A stretch of 64,000 nt of DNA from contig CAXGOB010000002.1 in NCBI GenBank assembly GCA_964011275.1, positions 134,338 to 198,337 on the forward strand. Reading direction: 5' to 3'. The notes beneath the pieces were generated by a model. It worked only from the letters and a program-made list of their open reading frames with translations, ran no database searches and was not told the origin of the DNA. A program made the translations under genes and the position numbers. This DNA is from UBA7328 sp002471345. GTDB taxonomy: Bacteria; Bacteroidota; Bacteroidia; Chitinophagales; Saprospiraceae. Below, in pieces: positions 1-7,704 of this stretch (positions are counted from its first letter, which is position 1; the number at the start of each line of letters is the position of its first letter).

Positions 1-244
1 TTTTATGAGTTAGAGCGGATTGTACAATTTTTAAGTTTATCTCTTCTTGAGTGAAACTATGGGCTCCCGACCTTTTACCCACGTAGATCAATTCAGAATT
101 GCTTTTTGCCTCTGATAACAATTCTTGATTCACTAGTGCATCAAAGAGTATAACATCTGCATTTTGTACAGCTTTTAATCCTTTTACAGTAATTAATTCT
201 ATGTCTCCTGGACCAGCTCCTACTAATTTTACTTTCCCCTTCAT
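1..244 (-). CDS. cobA: uroporphyrinogen-III C-methyltransferase (N-terminal part)
   Basis: The first 81 codons of a minus-strand gene that runs off the left edge. The product starts MKGKVKLVGAGPGD, the glycine-rich SAM-binding signature of the tetrapyrrole methylase family, followed by ELITVKGLKAVQNADVILFDALV and YVGKRSG, as in SUMT/CobA. This enzyme methylates uroporphyrinogen III twice with S-adenosylmethionine to give precorrin-2, the precursor of siroheme. The ATG lies 3 bases after the stop of the siroheme-dependent reductase, so the two are almost certainly co-transcribed and the enzyme supplies that reductase's cofactor. A fusion to a CysG-type dehydrogenase domain cannot be excluded because the C-terminus is outside the window. 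Confidence 0.88.
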   Translation of the reverse strand, partial: MKGKVKLVGAGPGDIELITVKGLKAVQNADVILFDALVNQELLSEAKSNSELIYVGKRSGAHSFTQEEINLKIVQSALTHK

Positions 245-247
245 CTT

Positions 248-2383
248 TTATGCTTTGTAGTAGCTGTCCACTACTTTTTTATCAATGCCATTCTCTTTTA
301 AAGAGCTTTCTCGAAAAGCTATACAGTTTGCCAAAAATTCTTCTGCAATCGTTAAATATTCCTTTACAAATTCCTGGGTAGGTTTTTGAGCATTGTATTG
401 AAGAACATAGGCCTCAAAATCGCCATTGAAAGCAATGCGTCCTTCCTTTACAAAATGTTCACTGAAATCACTTATTATTTTCTTATGTGTATTACATCTC
501 ACATCATCGGATAATAAGAGTGCCTTAGCACTAATAACCATGGTGGAATAAGCGAAATATGCAGCGTCACCAAAATCACCACTCAGGTATCTCTCCTTTC
601 CTAAAATCAATCTGTCTTTGGCATCATTAACTATTGTACCTACTACATCTAGAATTACTCCTGCACATTCCCCGACGCCTATTTCTTGTTTGTAATGATG
701 ATCCTGTCCCCAATCCATTAAAAACTCTTCAGGCAATCCCTCAACTTCAGCAAATTGTTTCAATAATTCATAGAAATATCTTTTTCCTTTTTCGTAGTAG
801 TACGTATTATAATAAGTGTTTTCGTCAGCATTAGATTCGAAATCTTCTAGAATTGTTCTCACAGAATCAGGAATCTTCTTAGTAGGGATTTTAATAACTT
901 TTTCACCTATATACCCTTTCCCTTCTGGATCAATACCTCCTCCTAAAACAACTTGCATAGCTGGAATTACCAAGCCTCCTTTTTTGATTGAGCTTCCACT
1001 GAATCCAATATTAGCCGCCATATGCTGACCACAGGCATTCATACATCCACTTATTTTTATTTTGATATGATTGTCTTCTAAGAGGTGAGGAAAATCTTCT
1101 TCTAGCATATTTTCCAAAATTTTTGCCAACCCTGTGCTATTAGTCACTCCAAGGTTACAAGTATCAGTACCTGGACATGCTGTAATATCCGCTATAGAAT
1201 CATATCCAGGATCAGCAAAACCTAACTCGTCTAAAACCGTAAAAAGTTCTGGAAGGTGAGCTTTATGTATAAACTTCAAAAGAGCATTTTGGCTCATAGT
1301 AAGTCGAATATCGTCAGCAGCGTATTTCTGAACTACCTTTGCTAATTGCCTTGCTCTATCTGAACTTATATCTCCTAATTGCACTTTAAGGTAGACTCCG
1401 TAAAACCCTTTTTGTTTTTGCTCAAATACATTAGTTTTCAGCCAAAATCTATATTTATCCTCATTCTTAACTTCTTTTATTCTCGCGTTGAAAAAAGAAA
1501 CTGGTTCTGAGCTAGGTTTTACAGTAAAATCTATTGGATGCCTCCTGTGAGGGAGAGCTTTCATCTCGTTAGTGATGAGAGTCATTAAAGTCTCTAAACC
1601 TAATGATTTTAATAAAAATTTCATTCTCGCCTTCTGCCTCTTTTCTCTTTCTCCATGTCTATCAAACACTCTAAGCCCTGCTTCCATAAAAGGAATAATT
1701 TCATCTTCTGCTAGAAACTCGAAAGCAGTTTGAGCCACCATTCCTACAGCTCCAAGACCACCACCTATCACAACTTTAAATCCTCGCCGTTCCTCTCCAT
1801 TCACTTTATTGATTCTTGGTATAAATCCAAAATCATGGAAGTAAGTTGCCGCACTGTCTTTCTCAGATGACGAGAAAGCTGGTTTGATCTTTCTACCCAT
1901 TTCCTGGCATATAGCATTTCTCATGAAGTAATGAGCTGCAGCGTGGGCATGTACTGTAACATCAAATGGCTCATCAGGATCTATACCTGCTTTTTCTGAT
2001 GCAGTAATATTTCTTACTGTATTACCACAAGCTTCTCTTGCAGTAATAGATTTTTCTGCTAGAGCTGTCCAAACTTTAGGAGAGTCCTTAAGTTTAACAT
2101 AATGAAGCTGAATGTCTTGTCTCGTTGTGATATGTAGATTACTACTAGCAAATTCGTCGGAGACATCGGCAATTCTAATCAGTTGATCTGCGGTAAGGTG
2201 TCCGAAAGGAAGTTTAATTCTAAACATTTGTACGCCGAGCTGCCTTTGGCCATATACCCCTCGAGTAAGTCGGTATAGTTTAAATCTTTCCTCATCCATT
2301 TCTCCTTTTTCGAACTTCTGAATGTTAGATTCTAACTCTTCTATATCTTTTAAGTCAGCAGAGGCAATTGATATTTTATTCAT
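248..2383 (-). CDS. siroheme-dependent sulfite (or nitrite) reductase with C-terminal HEPN-like domain
   Basis: A 711-residue assimilatory nitrite/sulfite reductase hemoprotein. It has two ferredoxin-like half domains (about 45-115 and 310-375) and siroheme/4Fe-4S halves. The cluster ligands are visible as C403-x5-C409 (ACPGTDTCN) and C447-x3-C451 (SGCMNACGQH). The last 140 or so residues, after GIGVGECAGV, are mostly helical and resemble the HEPN-like tail found on many Bacteroidota members of this family; that assignment is from general resemblance. Six-electron reduction of sulfite to sulfide is the most likely role, because the operon leader encodes cysteine-rich peptides that would sense the end product. 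Sequence alone does not separate sulfite from nitrite. The start is the ATG at 2383, about 20 bases after a terminator T-tract. Confidence 0.9.
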   Translation of the reverse strand: MNKISIASADLKDIEELESNIQKFEKGEMDEERFKLYRLTRGVYGQRQLGVQMFRIKLPFGHLTADQLIRIADVSDEFASSNLHITTRQDIQLHYVKLKDSPKVWTALAEKSITAREACGNTVRNITASEKAGIDPDEPFDVTVHAHAAAHYFMRNAICQEMGRKIKPAFSSSEKDSAATYFHDFGFIPRINKVNGEERRGFKVVIGGGLGAVGMVAQTAFEFLAEDEIIPFMEAGLRVFDRHGEREKRQKARMKFLLKSLGLETLMTLITNEMKALPHRRHPIDFTVKPSSEPVSFFNARIKEVKNEDKYRFWLKTNVFEQKQKGFYGVYLKVQLGDISSDRARQLAKVVQKYAADDIRLTMSQNALLKFIHKAHLPELFTVLDELGFADPGYDSIADITACPGTDTCNLGVTNSTGLAKILENMLEEDFPHLLEDNHIKIKISGCMNACGQHMAANIGFSGSSIKKGGLVIPAMQVVLGGGIDPEGKGYIGEKVIKIPTKKIPDSVRTILEDFESNADENTYYNTYYYEKGKRYFYELLKQFAEVEGLPEEFLMDWGQDHHYKQEIGVGECAGVILDVVGTIVNDAKDRLILGKERYLSGDFGDAAYFAYSTMVISAKALLLSDDVRCNTHKKIISDFSEHFVKEGRIAFNGDFEAYVLQYNAQKPTQEFVKEYLTIAEEFLANCIAFRESSLKENGIDKKVVDSYYKA

Positions 2384-2403
2384 GATGGCGTATCTTTTTT
2401 AAA

Positions 2404-2437
2404 TAAAAAAACCCTTCAAAAAACTAATCCTGAAGGG
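2404..2437 (-). terminator. gene-proximal intrinsic terminator (attenuator 2)
   Basis: On the minus strand a perfect 7-bp stem (CCCTTCA / TGAAGGG, plus positions 2412-2418 and 2431-2437) with a 12-base loop is followed at once by seven Ts. It lies between cysteine leader 2 and the reductase ATG. It is placed as the terminator of an attenuator rather than the end of a gene. Confidence 0.85.
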
Positions 2438-2468
2438 CATATATAAAATTTATCTCTTTTTGTAAATA

Positions 2469-2573
2469 TTATGTAATGCATGTCAGAACCGTATTTCTAC
2501 AGCAGCAACAAAAAGAGCAACAACTTGCTTTCTGTCTAACTTGCATCTGATTTATCATTTCTAAATATTTCAT
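2469..2573 (-). CDS. cysteine-rich leader peptide 2
   Basis: A 34-codon ORF starting at the ATG at 2573 and ending TAA at 2469. Residues 16-26 read ASCCSFCCCCR, with six cysteines in eight residues and a seventh cysteine near the end. A run of one amino acid just before a terminator, upstream of a biosynthetic operon, is the classical sign of an attenuation leader. Ribosome stalling at Cys codons when Cys-tRNA is scarce would permit read-through. The codons for C19-S20-F21-C22 (2508-2517) are exactly complementary over 10 bases to 2454-2463 downstream. GGAGAGG, in the 3' arm of the previous terminator, is a possible ribosome-binding site 10 bases upstream. An internal start at M6 or M10 is also possible. 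Confidence 0.8.
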   Translation of the reverse strand: MKYLEMINQMQVRQKASCCSFCCCCRNTVLTCIT

Positions 2574-2577
2574 AAAT

Positions 2578-2608
2578 AAAAAACCTCTCCAGAAATCATC
2601 CAGAAAGG
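2578..2608 (-). terminator. promoter-proximal intrinsic terminator (attenuator 1)
   Basis: The minus-strand RNA can form a 10-bp stem, CCUUUCUGGA with UCUGGAGAGG (including G-U pairs), around a 5-base loop. Six Us follow (plus positions 2578-2583). It lies between leader 1 and leader 2, so the two leader-terminator modules stand in tandem. Confidence 0.78.
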
Positions 2609-2652
2609 CTCTATTTTATTTTTAATTGTAAAAATACTCGTCTTCCTGAAAG

Positions 2653-2703
2653 TTAGCTTTCACAGCAACAAAGACAACAACAAGCATTAATTACAAATAT
2701 CAT
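2653..2703 (-). CDS. cysteine-rich leader peptide 1
   Basis: A 16-codon ORF reading MIFVINACCCLCCCES. It starts with ATG at 2703 behind a purine-rich AGGATTAGGA and ends TAA at 2653. Six of seven consecutive residues are cysteine. A GGAAGAC segment just after the stop can pair with the GUCUUU inside the Cys codons, and UCAGGAA next to it can pair with the UUUCUGGA arm of the following terminator. Translation-dependent switching is therefore feasible. The predicted transcription start is only about 15 bases upstream, so the peptide lies at the very 5' end of the mRNA. Confidence 0.82.
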   Translation of the reverse strand: MIFVINACCCLCCCES

Positions 2704-2721
2704 TTCCTAATCCTTCTGTAT

Positions 2722-2752
2722 CAAAGATATACTCATAAGCGCAACAAAACAA
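2722..2752 (-). promoter_or_regulatory. Bacteroidota-type promoter of the cysteine-leader/sulfite reductase operon
   Basis: On the minus strand TTG (2752-2750), 20 bases, then TATCTTTG (2729-2722). This matches the Bacteroidota housekeeping consensus of a -33 TTG and a -7 TAnnTTTG. The predicted start of transcription falls just before the leader 1 ribosome-binding site. Confidence 0.7.
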
Positions 2753-2916
2753 TATTTTGTTGTGTGCAAAAGTGAAAAGTTTTCCAAATGTCTCTCTCAC
2801 TACCATTATTACAATTTATATTAACACATTCATTTGTCATATTTGCATTTAGAAGCCACTTCAAAGTAATATAGGAGGAGTGTTCAAAGTAACAAATGAT
2901 ATATTAGGTTCTTTAA

Positions 2917-4632
2917 ATGAATAAAATGAAATATTCTGTACTTACTCTTTTTGCTGCTTATTTGTGGTTATGCTCATGTCAGCAAGAAAATCCATTAGAC
3001 TCTATTATCCTTGAATATGACACTTTCCAAGAGAGTCTGAAAGATGATGATTATCCTTGGCCAAAAATCTCTGACAATGATATATCCGAAAGGCTATCTT
3101 TTTATCAAGAAGTTCAAAAAAGTCTGAATAATATTTCCATCTCAACCCTTTCTGAAAAAGATTTGATTAACTACGAAATGCTTAAACATATAGTAGACGA
3201 TAAAGTTTATAACCTAGATTATAAATCACATCTTATTCCGATTACCTCAGAAGGAGGGTTTGTCACAGGTATTATTTTTTCAATACAGAGAAAGCAGCTG
3301 AAAACTGTTGATGACTTAGAAAAGTATCTCACCTACCTCAGAACATTTTCGACCTACATTGATCATAGAATATCTTCTCTCAAGTCAGGGCTAGTATCAG
3401 GAAAAAAAAGTTCAAAGTTCATTACTAGTAAATTCCTAAATATTTTGGATCCATTTGTCGCTTCTGCGTCAGAAAAGGAAAACTTATTTCAAAAAGCCCT
3501 AGATACATATGAGGGTGAATTAAGCGAAGATGTCCAAACAGAAATAGCCCAACTTATAGAGAATGATGTCCCCACATCTTTGCAAAAGCTTTCTGATTTT
3601 TTCCATAATGAATATTTACCTAAAGCATATGACAAAATAGGTGCAGGACAACTTCCAGATGCTGAAGCCTACTATCAACAAAGAATAAATTACTTCACGA
3701 CATTGGATATCACTCCAGAAGAGGTCTTTCAAACTGGTATTAGAGAAGTAGCGCGAATAAAGGCTGATATGGAAGGTGTCATTAGAGATTTAGATTTTGA
3801 AGGTACCTGGGAAGACTTTTTCGATTTTCTAAGATCGGATCCTCAATTCTATGCTAAATCTCCAGAGGATATTCTTATGAGAGCATCTTGGATTTGTAAA
3901 GAGATGGAATTTGAAATGCCCAAATATTTTGGACATATGCCTAGTATGCCTTTTTCCGTAAAACCTGTACCAGCAGCTATAGCACCAAATTACACTGCTG
4001 GACGATATTCTGGTGGATCATATAAAGATCATAGAGCTGGACAATACTGGGTCAACACGACTAAACTAGAAAGTCGGCCTCTGTATGCTCTCCCTGCACT
4101 TTCACTTCATGAGGCGGTTCCTGGGCATCATACCCAAAACATGCTGGCAGCTGAGATGACAGGTTTGCCCAAGTTTAGAAGCAATTATTTAAGTGCTTTT
4201 GGAGAAGGATGGGGATTGTATTGTGAATATCTAGGAATAGAAGCTGGTATATATAAAACACCGTATGAAAATTTCGGAAGGATGACTTATGAAATGTGGC
4301 GGGCATGTAGACTTGTAGTTGATGTTGGAATGCATTTCAAAGGATGGGACAGACAGAAAGCATTTGATTTCATGGCTTCTAATACAGCATTGTCTATTCA
4401 TGAAGTAAATACTGAAATAGATAGATATATAGGATGGCCAGCACAAGCCGTGTCATACAAAATGGGTGAATTAAAAATTAGAGAATTAAGAAAACGTGCT
4501 GAGGAAGCTTTGGCTGACGATTTTGACATTAGAGCATTCCATGATAAAATATTAGAAAATGGCTCTGTACCATTGAGCACATTAGAAAGAATAATAGATC
4601 AATTTATTATCGCTTCAAAGAGTAAAATTTAA
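2917..4632 (+). CDS. DUF885 family lipoprotein, putative zinc metallopeptidase
   Basis: A 571-residue protein with a lipoprotein signal peptide (hydrophobic core, then LCSC lipobox near residue 21), so probably anchored in the outer membrane or periplasm. It belongs to the DUF885 family. The gluzincin-like motif H398-E-A-V-P-G-H-H405 and a downstream GEGWGLYCEYLG stretch, which would give the third zinc ligand, are intact. The family is thought to comprise metallo-carboxypeptidase-like enzymes, but the substrate is unknown. The start at 2917 precedes the signal peptide; a second ATG three codons in (2926) is equally usable. The gene is divergent from the sulfite reductase operon and about 24 bases upstream of a DUF3109 gene. 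Confidence 0.85.
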   Translation: MNKMKYSVLTLFAAYLWLCSCQQENPLDSIILEYDTFQESLKDDDYPWPKISDNDISERLSFYQEVQKSLNNISISTLSEKDLINYEMLKHIVDDKVYNLDYKSHLIPITSEGGFVTGIIFSIQRKQLKTVDDLEKYLTYLRTFSTYIDHRISSLKSGLVSGKKSSKFITSKFLNILDPFVASASEKENLFQKALDTYEGELSEDVQTEIAQLIENDVPTSLQKLSDFFHNEYLPKAYDKIGAGQLPDAEAYYQQRINYFTTLDITPEEVFQTGIREVARIKADMEGVIRDLDFEGTWEDFFDFLRSDPQFYAKSPEDILMRASWICKEMEFEMPKYFGHMPSMPFSVKPVPAAIAPNYTAGRYSGGSYKDHRAGQYWVNTTKLESRPLYALPALSLHEAVPGHHTQNMLAAEMTGLPKFRSNYLSAFGEGWGLYCEYLGIEAGIYKTPYENFGRMTYEMWRACRLVVDVGMHFKGWDRQKAFDFMASNTALSIHEVNTEIDRYIGWPAQAVSYKMGELKIRELRKRAEEALADDFDIRAFHDKILENGSVPLSTLERIIDQFIIASKSKI

Positions 4633-4656
4633 TAAGTAAAGACATAAATTATTGAT

Positions 4657-5232
4657 ATGTTCTTAATTGATGATGTTCTGATCAATGAGGAGATTTACCA
4701 AAAAAACTTCATTTGTAATATTGAAAAATGCAAAGGAGCTTGTTGCTGGGAAGGTGATTTTGGAGCTCCATTAGACGCAGATGAAATTGAATTGATTGAG
4801 AAAGATTATGAAGCTATCAAGGTTCATCTGGATCAAGAAGGGATCGATCATATTGAAAAAAATGGAATCTACGAGTATGTCAAAGATTTGAGAAAAAATG
4901 CCACTACTCTTCTGAAAGATGGTAGATGTGTTTTTCTTTCTATGAAAGACGGAGTAGCAAAATGTGGAATAGAAAAAGCTCACGAAGCAGGTGATACCGA
5001 TTTTAAGAAACCTATCTCATGTCATCTTTATCCCATAAGAATAGATCAAAACAAAGAAAACGGATTTGATGTTCTTAAATATGATAAATGGGATATCTGC
5101 AGTGCAGCATGTACTCTTGGAGATGAGCATAAAGTGAGGATTTATGAGTTCCTCGAAGATGCCTTAACAAGAAAATATGGAGATGAATTTTATGCCCAAT
5201 TAAAGGCTTTGGTCCAAAAATTTTCTAATTAA
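4657..5232 (+). CDS. DUF3109 family cysteine-cluster protein
   Basis: A 191-residue soluble protein with no signal peptide. It matches the DUF3109 family common in Bacteroidota. Conserved cysteines occur as NFICNIEKCKGACCWEGDFGAPL near the N-terminus, then CVFLSMKDGVAKCGIEKA, SCHLYPIR and DICSAACTLG. The arrangement resembles the zinc/iron-binding cluster of YkgJ-type proteins, so a metal-binding role is likely, but no reaction is known. It follows the DUF885 gene closely and ends at a strong bidirectional terminator. Confidence 0.82.
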   Translation: MFLIDDVLINEEIYQKNFICNIEKCKGACCWEGDFGAPLDADEIELIEKDYEAIKVHLDQEGIDHIEKNGIYEYVKDLRKNATTLLKDGRCVFLSMKDGVAKCGIEKAHEAGDTDFKKPISCHLYPIRIDQNKENGFDVLKYDKWDICSAACTLGDEHKVRIYEFLEDALTRKYGDEFYAQLKALVQKFSN

Positions 5233-5268
5233 AAGAGGCACTCCTCTTTATTAGTTGTGCCTCTTTTT
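5231..5268. terminator. bidirectional intrinsic terminator
   Basis: A perfect 11-bp inverted repeat (aaaagaggcac at 5231-5241, gtgcctctttt at 5257-5267) with a T-run on the plus strand and an A-run on the other side. It sits between two convergent genes and can serve both. Confidence 0.88.
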
Positions 5269-5274
5269 GGTTTT

Positions 5275-7416
5275 CTAGTCCAACACTTTTTTACTCAATT
5301 CTGGTGTCACTCCCAAGTTTTTCCAAACAAAAGAATAAATATCTGCTTGAAGTTCTATCTGCTGCTTGGTACTTACTGACCCATGTCCAGCATTCGTTTC
5401 TATTCTAATCATTACTGGATTAGGTCCATTGTGAGCTTCTTGTAATCTAGCTGCAAATTTGAATGAATGAGCAGGGACCACTCTGTCATCATGGTCCGCA
5501 GTAGTCACCATTGTGGCTGGATAAGCAGTTCCATCTTTCAATGCATGATATGGAGAATACTTTTTCAAATACTGAAACATTTCAGGAGAATCTTCCGCAG
5601 TACCATAGTCAGCAGCCCATCCCGCACCTGCTGTAAAAGTGTGATATCTCAACATATCCATAACCCCAACTGCCGGCAAAGCGACTTTAGCCAATTCTGG
5701 CCTCTGGGTCATTGTAGCACCTACCAATAACCCACCATTACTTCCTCCAGCTATTGCTAGATAATCACTGCTTGTATATTTATTACTGATCAGGTACTCT
5801 CCTGCTGCTATGAAGTCATCAAATACATTTTGCTTTTTCATCTTAGTACCTGCTAGATGCCACTCTTCTCCATACTCACCTCCACCTCTGAGATTAGGCA
5901 TAACATATATTCCTCCATTTTCCAACCATGCTATTCTTGATGGGCTGAAACTAGGTGTAAGACTTATATTAAATCCTCCATAGGCATATAGGTAAGTAGG
6001 GTTCTTTCCGTTCATCTTCAGTCCTTTCTTATGCACGATAAACATAGGTACTCTAGTACCATCTTTACTGTTATAAAAAACCTGATTGACCTCATACTCA
6101 CTAGGTTCAAAATCGACATCAGGCTGACGATAAAGCTCTGAACTTCCTTTAGCTATATCATATTTAAAAATGGTAGTCGGATACGTGAAAGAAGTGAATC
6201 CATAATAGAAATCTTTATCATCCTTTTTACCTCCGAAACCATAGGCAGTTCCAATTCCCGGTAATTCAATCTCCTTTTCTAAATTACCCTCCATATCATA
6301 CTGTTTCACCTCAGTCTTTGCATCCACCAGATAATCTGCAAACAACTTTCCTCCACCGCTACCTATTCCGAGTACATTGTCCGTTTCAGGTATGATCTCT
6401 TTCCAAGTTGATTGTGATGGATTTTTCAGATCTACACTTACTAATTTGTAATTAGGTGCATCTATATTCGTCAAAAGATAAAAAGTAGATCCCTCATTGT
6501 GCATTACTGATGCTCTTTTGAAATAGTCATCTTGCAACTGAATAAAAGGACTGTTTGATTTTCGCAAATCTCTCACATATACCTGACTTCCACTGGTATT
6601 CTGAGAAGCATACACTACTAGATAGTTTTCATCCTCGGTTACTCCAGCATTTATATATCTATTAGGTTGCTTTTCCCCACCATAAATCAGTTCGTCAGTG
6701 GATTGATCTGTATTAAGCTTATGAAATTTCAATTTGTGAAATTGTGTTTTTTGAGACAACTCACTGCCTTTAGGTTTATCATAGCTACTGTAGAAAAACC
6801 CTTCATTCCCTTTCCATGCTAATCCACTAAACTTTACATCCTTAAGGGTATCTTCCACTATCTGCTTATTCTCAGTATCCATGACGATTACCTTTCTCCA
6901 ATCAGAACCTCCCTCAGTAATCATATAAGCAACCATACTTGCATCTTCGGTGAAAAACATTCCTCTCAGCGCTACTGTACCATCTTCAGAAAAAGTATTT
7001 GGATCCAAAAAGATTTGTGGCTCTTCTTTACTTTCTATTTCTGATCGATATACTACACTGTGATTTTGCAAACCACTATTCTTATAAAAATACTCGTATT
7101 TGCCTTCTTTAAAAGGAGCTGATACTCTCTCATAATCGTACAACTCTTCTATCCTCGACTGAAGCTGATCTTTAAAATCAATCTTATTCAGAAAGCCATC
7201 TGTTACTTCATTTTGAGACGTTACCCATGTGGTAGTCTCATCACTCATATCATCTTCTAACCAATGATATGGGTCTGGCACGTCTACATCATGATAAGTA
7301 TCTATATGAGCTTTCTTTTCAGTTACTGGGTATGTATAAGATTCTGGTTCTTCCATGTTTTTACAAGAGAAAATTGAGATAATTATTAAGAAGAAAATGG
7401 TCTTTAGAAGGTTCAT
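5275..7416 (-). CDS. prolyl oligopeptidase family serine peptidase (S9A), lipoprotein
   Basis: An exported prolyl oligopeptidase of 713 residues when started at the ATG at 7416, which gives MNLLKTIFFLIIISIFSCK, a clear lipoprotein signal. A longer in-frame opening to 7548 adds 44 unlikely residues. The N-terminal part carries YPWLED-like PYHWLEDDMSD, followed by the seven-bladed propeller region and a C-terminal alpha/beta hydrolase. The catalytic triad is visible: S559 in GGSNGGLL, the aspartates of DHDDRVVP (641-644) and H678 in NAGHGS. It cleaves short peptides after proline. It is probably periplasmic, and monocistronic between a shared terminator and the divergent efflux operon. Confidence 0.93.
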   Translation of the reverse strand: MNLLKTIFFLIIISIFSCKNMEEPESYTYPVTEKKAHIDTYHDVDVPDPYHWLEDDMSDETTTWVTSQNEVTDGFLNKIDFKDQLQSRIEELYDYERVSAPFKEGKYEYFYKNSGLQNHSVVYRSEIESKEEPQIFLDPNTFSEDGTVALRGMFFTEDASMVAYMITEGGSDWRKVIVMDTENKQIVEDTLKDVKFSGLAWKGNEGFFYSSYDKPKGSELSQKTQFHKLKFHKLNTDQSTDELIYGGEKQPNRYINAGVTEDENYLVVYASQNTSGSQVYVRDLRKSNSPFIQLQDDYFKRASVMHNEGSTFYLLTNIDAPNYKLVSVDLKNPSQSTWKEIIPETDNVLGIGSGGGKLFADYLVDAKTEVKQYDMEGNLEKEIELPGIGTAYGFGGKKDDKDFYYGFTSFTYPTTIFKYDIAKGSSELYRQPDVDFEPSEYEVNQVFYNSKDGTRVPMFIVHKKGLKMNGKNPTYLYAYGGFNISLTPSFSPSRIAWLENGGIYVMPNLRGGGEYGEEWHLAGTKMKKQNVFDDFIAAGEYLISNKYTSSDYLAIAGGSNGGLLVGATMTQRPELAKVALPAVGVMDMLRYHTFTAGAGWAADYGTAEDSPEMFQYLKKYSPYHALKDGTAYPATMVTTADHDDRVVPAHSFKFAARLQEAHNGPNPVMIRIETNAGHGSVSTKQQIELQADIYSFVWKNLGVTPELSKKVLD

Positions 7417-7704
7417 TTTGAAGAATTTTAAGCGTGGAAAACGAAAATTAGATACAAACGAAGTTAAAAAAAGTAACGCACAAAAAACAAACCGTAAAAA
7501 CGGAAGGTCGATTAAATCTTTACTAAAAAAATCAATTAAAAGGTGCAATCTTATTCGATCTGAAAATACTGCTATTTTTTGACGCTGTTTTTATACAATT
7601 CAACACTTCAATTGGATAACCTAATATAATAAGTTCATTCTTCTGCGAATAGGGCTCTATTTTAATTGTCTATTTACATGATTAAATAAGGTAGGAACAG
7701 AGAA

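Noticed and set aside
2384..2760. SAM or other known riboswitch upstream of the sulfite reductase operon
   Set aside because: The leader is accounted for by two short cysteine-rich ORFs and terminators. No SAM-riboswitch core was recognised.
7417..7582. Lys-rich plus-strand ORF (75 residues) and N-terminal extension of the prolyl oligopeptidase
   Set aside because: They overlap on opposite strands. The oligopeptidase has a typical lipoprotein signal from 7416, and the plus-strand frame is low-complexity with no family features.
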